Shown: piece by piece, positions 60,400 through 64,000 of the stretch
Layout of the letters: every line of letters begins with the position of its first letter
How positions within the stretch are numbered: position 1 is the stretch's first letter
Origin: Anaerolineales bacterium
GTDB taxonomy: Bacteria; Chloroflexota; Anaerolineae; Aggregatilineales; J027
Assembly (NCBI GenBank): GCA_020634155.1
Contig: JACKCI010000001.1
Span: 1,550,001-1,614,000, forward strand
DNA length: 64,000 nt
Reading direction: 5' to 3'
Notes under the pieces: model-generated
Databases searched by the model: none
Seen by the model: the letters and a program-made list of their open reading frames with translations, nothing else
What the model was told of the DNA's origin: nothing
Program-made: the position numbers and the translations under genes

Positions 60400-62304
60400 T
60401 TAACTAGCAGCTCCCGGTAGCAAGAAGTAGGTCTGACCGAAGCCTTCCGCCACCCAACCGCTGATAGATTGACCATTGAGGGTGGTGCTGACCTTCCACA
60501 TGGTTTGACCATTGAGGCACTGGTAGCCTTCGAGAATGGTCACGTTCAAGCCACTGGGTAGCTGATAGGTCGGGAATTGGTCACTTAGATTGACGCGCAT
60601 CGCCAAGGTGCCATCAGTTTGGGCGGTGTGGGCCAGCATCCCGACCTGCAATTGCGTTTGCGGCGATTGGTTACATGCTGGTGCCAAAATCACAGGCGGT
60701 GTGGCGGTCGGAATGCCCGCACGGGGCGGATTGGTCGGCGTGGGGTTAATCGCACGCGGCGGATTGGTGGGTGTAACCGCGGGGGCTATTTGGATGGTCA
60801 GGTCAATCGGCTCAAGGAAGTACCCGCTGGCATCACCTTCAGCCGCCCAGCCACCTGTACCATTACCAAGGCTCAGATTCCACCACACATAGTTATTGAC
60901 ACATTCGGGGCCGCCTTGGATGGTGACCAGTGTGCCTTCGGGGATTTGCATCAGGTAGTCACCACCCGCCGCCGTGCGGATATTCAAGTCAGTGCCATCC
61001 GTGAACGCTACCCGCGCACCGTCACCCACCGCCAAGCGGGTTGGCGGCGCACCTGCACAGCTAAAGGGCGGCGCTTGAATACCACCGGGGCCACTGACAA
61101 CAGGCGGTTGAGCAATGTCTTCGAGGGTGAACGTGGCACCTTCGGGGGTCACATAAACCACGCTAAAGGGCTGGTTATCGGTCTGGAACAGGGTATTGCC
61201 GAAGAAGGCCGAAAAACCCTCAAAATTCAAATCAGTAGCGTGATAGAGTTTCCACGATAGCGCATCAACCGCGACAAAACCGTCGGGTGTACCATGCACC
61301 GCGCCGATATTCGGGCCGACAGGAACAGCGTTGCTACCATCGCGCAAGGCAACCTCATAGTGGGGTTGCATCGCGCCACCTTGCACCCGATAGCTAATCC
61401 AATCACCATTGTGCATCCATTGGGCAGTATTAACCGAATAAGAACCCGCGTTAAAAACAGTAGTGGGTAGTTGTCCAGCATAAGTCCCGATGAAATTGCC
61501 AATGGCGGGTGATGTCGGCGCACCTTGCTGCTCATTAAAGCCCGTGAACACGACCTCACCCGTCGTCTCAAGTACATCATAGCCCGCTTGATAGCTGAAA
61601 GGCAGTGCAGCAGGCACAATCGGGTTAGCGGCTTGTTGGGGCGCAGGCGTGGGATACCACTTGAAGGACGGGAAAGCCGTCATCATTTGTAGAGGGTCAG
61701 TGACCTGCTGCAAATAGACGACCAACTCACCCAAGCCCTCGTCAATATCAAAATCCGCAATGACAGGCCAGAAGGACGTATCGGTGATAAAGTTGTCGGG
61801 AATGCCTGCCGAGTTGCGGGTCAGTTGAGCAATGGCATTACCGGTGGTGGTTTCAAAGACAATAATGCGCCATTCACCCGTTACATTGTCACGGAGAACC
61901 ATCGCAAAGTGGAGTGATGCAATCGTGAAATCGGCACTAGGTAGCAATGAGAGCGTTTCGTTGGGCTGGGCTTCGTGGGTCTGGATAAATTGACCCGTTG
62001 TGAAGCTATAAAAGCCAACCCCCAAATTACCATTGAGCAAGGGCGCGGTTTCAACCAAGATGCGCCCATTGGGGGAGATATGCAGGGTGGTTTGAGACAG
62101 ATTTCCAGCCTCATTCGGTAGCTTGGGGCGGGGCAAGCTAGCTTGCTCACCAGCAGCGTTAACCCAGTGCAGGGTATCCGTAGTCTTTACCCATGTCACA
62201 GCGTACCAATTTGAGGCGGGCAAGGATGATGGTGCCGCTTGAGCAGGCCATGCAAGTGAAAGTAGGGCAACAAGCGCCAACATCCAAAGTGATTGACGAA
62301 GCAT
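60400..62304 (-). CDS. Exported protein with two C-terminal SH3b-like domains
   Basis: A 634-residue secreted protein from the ATG at 62304, which follows GGAGG; an earlier ATG at 62343 would place that site inside the gene. The signal peptide ends PAQAAPSS. Residues 35-400 form repeated beta-rich segments (LHISPNGRILVETAP, FTIASLHFAMVLRDNVTGEWRIIVFE), possibly a propeller. Two SH3b-type units follow, separated by a Thr/Pro/Asn linker (TPTNPPRAINPTPTNPP): VAFTDGTDLNIRTAAGGDYLMQIPEG and TAQTDGTLAMRVNLSDQFPTYQLPSG, each ending GWxAEG. Cysteines are paired within these units. It probably binds cell wall; no catalytic motif is visible. Confidence 0.8.
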   Translation of the reverse strand: MLRQSLWMLALVALLSLAWPAQAAPSSLPASNWYAVTWVKTTDTLHWVNAAGEQASLPRPKLPNEAGNLSQTTLHISPNGRILVETAPLLNGNLGVGFYSFTTGQFIQTHEAQPNETLSLLPSADFTIASLHFAMVLRDNVTGEWRIIVFETTTGNAIAQLTRNSAGIPDNFITDTSFWPVIADFDIDEGLGELVVYLQQVTDPLQMMTAFPSFKWYPTPAPQQAANPIVPAALPFSYQAGYDVLETTGEVVFTGFNEQQGAPTSPAIGNFIGTYAGQLPTTVFNAGSYSVNTAQWMHNGDWISYRVQGGAMQPHYEVALRDGSNAVPVGPNIGAVHGTPDGFVAVDALSWKLYHATDLNFEGFSAFFGNTLFQTDNQPFSVVYVTPEGATFTLEDIAQPPVVSGPGGIQAPPFSCAGAPPTRLAVGDGARVAFTDGTDLNIRTAAGGDYLMQIPEGTLVTIQGGPECVNNYVWWNLSLGNGTGGWAAEGDASGYFLEPIDLTIQIAPAVTPTNPPRAINPTPTNPPRAGIPTATPPVILAPACNQSPQTQLQVGMLAHTAQTDGTLAMRVNLSDQFPTYQLPSGLNVTILEGYQCLNGQTMWKVSTTLNGQSISGWVAEGFGQTYFLLPGAAS

Positions 62305-62454
62305 AGAATGGGATCCTCCATTTTTCCGAAAACATGGTTTCATCGTAGAATAAGCCTAGGGGGGTTGTCACCACCCTAAAGTGTGGTAAAGCCAAAATAC
62401 AGCCATTTTGGTTCTAGAGTACCATCCACCCAGCATAGAATAGGGTCATCGCTT

Positions 62455-64000
62455 ATGGTTGCCGCAATACGTGAAACGCTTGAAATTAATACCCGCGAAA
62501 TTGAGATATTGGCGTTAGTCGCTGAGGGGCATACCAACCAAGAAATTGCCGCCGAGACCGACCTAACCCTCAACACCGTCAAGTGGTACCTCAAAGAAAT
62601 TTTTAGCAAGATGCACGTCAACAACCGCACCCAAGCGGTAGCCCGCGCCCGTGAATGGAACCTATTTGCCGATGACAATCAACTACCCTCCCACAACCTA
62701 CCCTATGCCCTGACGCCTTTTGTCGGGCGCGAGGACGAACTCCAGCGCCTGCACGAGTTACTGACCAGTGGCACCACACGCCTCGTCACCATTCATGGCA
62801 TTGGCGGCATTGGCAAAACCCGCCTTGCGGTTGAGGTGGCCCGTCGCTGCCATGATGATTTCCCCGATGGAGTCTATTTTGTGCCGTTGGCATCGATTCA
62901 AAGTCTCGATGAAGCCATCGCCAGCATCGCCAAAACATTACGAATTACCAAAAGTGGACAGGGGCAATTGCTAGGGGACATTATCGCTTTTCTGCGGCGC
63001 AAAGCCGTGCTGCTGGTCATGGATAATCTCGAACACCTCCTCAAATTGGTGCCAACCCTCGACCAACTCTTGACCCAAGCACCCAGCACCACCCTGCTAA
63101 CCACCTCACGCCAAGCCCTCAATCTCCATGGTGAGACGCTGTTTAATCTGGGCAACCTTAACACTGATGGCGACCACGACGCAGCGGCCCTATTCGAGCA
63201 AGTAGTCCGCATCATCCAGCCCAGCTTCGAGACTACACCGCACCAACAAACCATCATCACCGACATCTGCCAGTTAGTAGAAGGCATGCCCTTGGCGATT
63301 GAGTTAGCCGCCACATGGATTCACCTTCTGCCTCTTGAAGCCATCCGTGATGAAATACAGCAGAGTTTCGACTTCCTCAGCAGCGACATGTCCAACCTGC
63401 CCCACCGCCACCGCAGCATCCGCGCTGTCATGGAATCAACATGGAGCCACCTAACCCCACCGCAACAACAAGCCATGGCTCGCCTCTCCGTTTTTAACGG
63501 CAGCTTCAGCTATGAGGCCGCCCAGCAAATCGGCGGCGAATCGCTGTTTACGTTGAAGCAATTGCTGTCCCACGCCTTGATTCAGCGGATGGGGCCGAAT
63601 CGCTTTGAACTCCATGACCTTGTGCGCCAATACGCCCATGAGCAACTGGATAAAGATGCCGAGTTGCCCCATACCACTTATCAGCGTTTTGCCCACTTCT
63701 ATGTCGAGTTTGTCAGCCGCGAGGTGGACATTCTGCGCTTTACATGGAATATCGACTTAGTGGCGGGGATTAGCGCTGATTTACACAATATACTGCGGGT
63801 ATGGGACTATTTGCGCGAGGTACAGCACTGGGAACTCCTAGTACAAGCGGCTGACTTTGGCTATTGGGCAGATTTAAGCGGTTGGTGGCAGGAAGGCTAT
63901 ACCCTGTTTGAGGATACGCTGCACCATCTCCCTTCGACGGCTCCCCCTGCCTTGCGCGGGCGCTTGCTGGCGTTCTTAGCGATTATGTCCTATCGGCTGC
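62455..64000 (+). CDS. HTH (LuxR-type) plus NB-ARC ATPase regulator, N-terminal part (runs off right edge)
   Basis: An open frame from the ATG at 62455 runs to the window end (about 515 residues so far). Residues 10-65 form a LuxR-type helix-turn-helix (INTREIEILALVAEGHTNQEIAAE, TVKWYLKEIFSKMHVNNRTQAVARA). Next is an STAND/NB-ARC ATPase: FVGREDELQRLHELL, Walker A IHGIGGIGKTRLAVE, Walker B AVLLVMDNLEHL, sensor LLTTSRQAL, GMPLAIELAA, and winged-helix LHDLVRQYAHEQL. TPR-like repeats appear to start near the edge. The DNA-binding domain stands first, whereas classic MalT-type regulators have it last. It is divergent from the SH3b gene by 150 bp and may control it. Confidence 0.88.
   Translation, partial: MVAAIRETLEINTREIEILALVAEGHTNQEIAAETDLTLNTVKWYLKEIFSKMHVNNRTQAVARAREWNLFADDNQLPSHNLPYALTPFVGREDELQRLHELLTSGTTRLVTIHGIGGIGKTRLAVEVARRCHDDFPDGVYFVPLASIQSLDEAIASIAKTLRITKSGQGQLLGDIIAFLRRKAVLLVMDNLEHLLKLVPTLDQLLTQAPSTTLLTTSRQALNLHGETLFNLGNLNTDGDHDAAALFEQVVRIIQPSFETTPHQQTIITDICQLVEGMPLAIELAATWIHLLPLEAIRDEIQQSFDFLSSDMSNLPHRHRSIRAVMESTWSHLTPPQQQAMARLSVFNGSFSYEAAQQIGGESLFTLKQLLSHALIQRMGPNRFELHDLVRQYAHEQLDKDAELPHTTYQRFAHFYVEFVSREVDILRFTWNIDLVAGISADLHNILRVWDYLREVQHWELLVQAADFGYWADLSGWWQEGYTLFEDTLHHLPSTAPPALRGRLLAFLAIMSYRL

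Overview
This 64 kb window is a dense chromosomal segment with moderate GC, short spacers, strong Shine-Dalgarno sites and many 4-bp gene overlaps. It most likely comes from a filamentous or Anaerolineae-like member of the Chloroflexota. That placement is inferred from gene content: a class II HMG-CoA reductase beside an HMG-CoA synthase, a GH133 glycogen debranching enzyme, LysM and SH3b exported proteins with Thr/Pro linkers, Uma2 nucleases, an HTH plus NB-ARC regulator, TIR and SUMF1 proteins, and a giant DUF11 surface protein. No insertion sequence, prophage or CRISPR array was seen.

Layout. (1) 0.3-14.5 kb is a polyamine island of two converging operons. The plus operon is potA, a C45-type amide hydrolase, a GNAT acetyltransferase, a class III aminotransferase, a fused potBC and potD, followed by a CoA-acylating semialdehyde dehydrogenase. 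The minus operon is a second fused potBC, potD, potA and an acetylpolyamine amidohydrolase. (2) 14.7-22.2 kb (minus strand) holds glycogen debranching, a small CBM48 protein, an ABC-2 permease, a LysM lipoprotein and MurJ. (3) 22.3-29.3 kb (plus strand) holds a zinc ribbon protein, methylglyoxal synthase, a tandem nucleotide-cyclase-like protein, a cytochrome c-like lipoprotein, tRNA-Lys, a phosphoesterase, glycogen branching enzyme and a class II aldolase. (4) 29.3-35.7 kb is an accessory stretch: two Uma2 proteins, a palindromic repeat element, a SUMF1 protein with a TIR remnant, a DUF433/DUF5615 pair, inositol-phosphate synthase and a membrane TIR protein. (5) 35.8-38.5 kb encodes a polyprenyl-phosphate sugar transferase and an M20 peptidase. 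(6) 38.5-50.1 kb is one 3849-residue gene built from about 26 DUF11-like domains. (7) 50.5-52.9 kb holds the first two dedicated mevalonate-pathway steps. (8) 53-60.2 kb holds tRNA-Glu and a cytochrome bd operon, cydA-cydB-(thioredoxin/VKOR)-cydD-cydC. (9) 60.4-64 kb holds an SH3b exported protein and the start of an HTH/NB-ARC regulator.

How the parts fit. The polyamine island pairs two uptake systems with enzymes that could deacetylate polyamines and funnel C3 amines through beta-alanine or malonate semialdehyde to acetyl-CoA. The cyd operon combines a quinol oxidase, a thiol exporter and a disulfide-forming VKOR fusion. Many exported proteins in the same window (DUF11 giant, LysM protein, both PotD proteins, SH3b protein) carry regularly placed cysteines, which suggests an oxidising cell envelope. 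All functions are read from sequence motifs; no database search was run.
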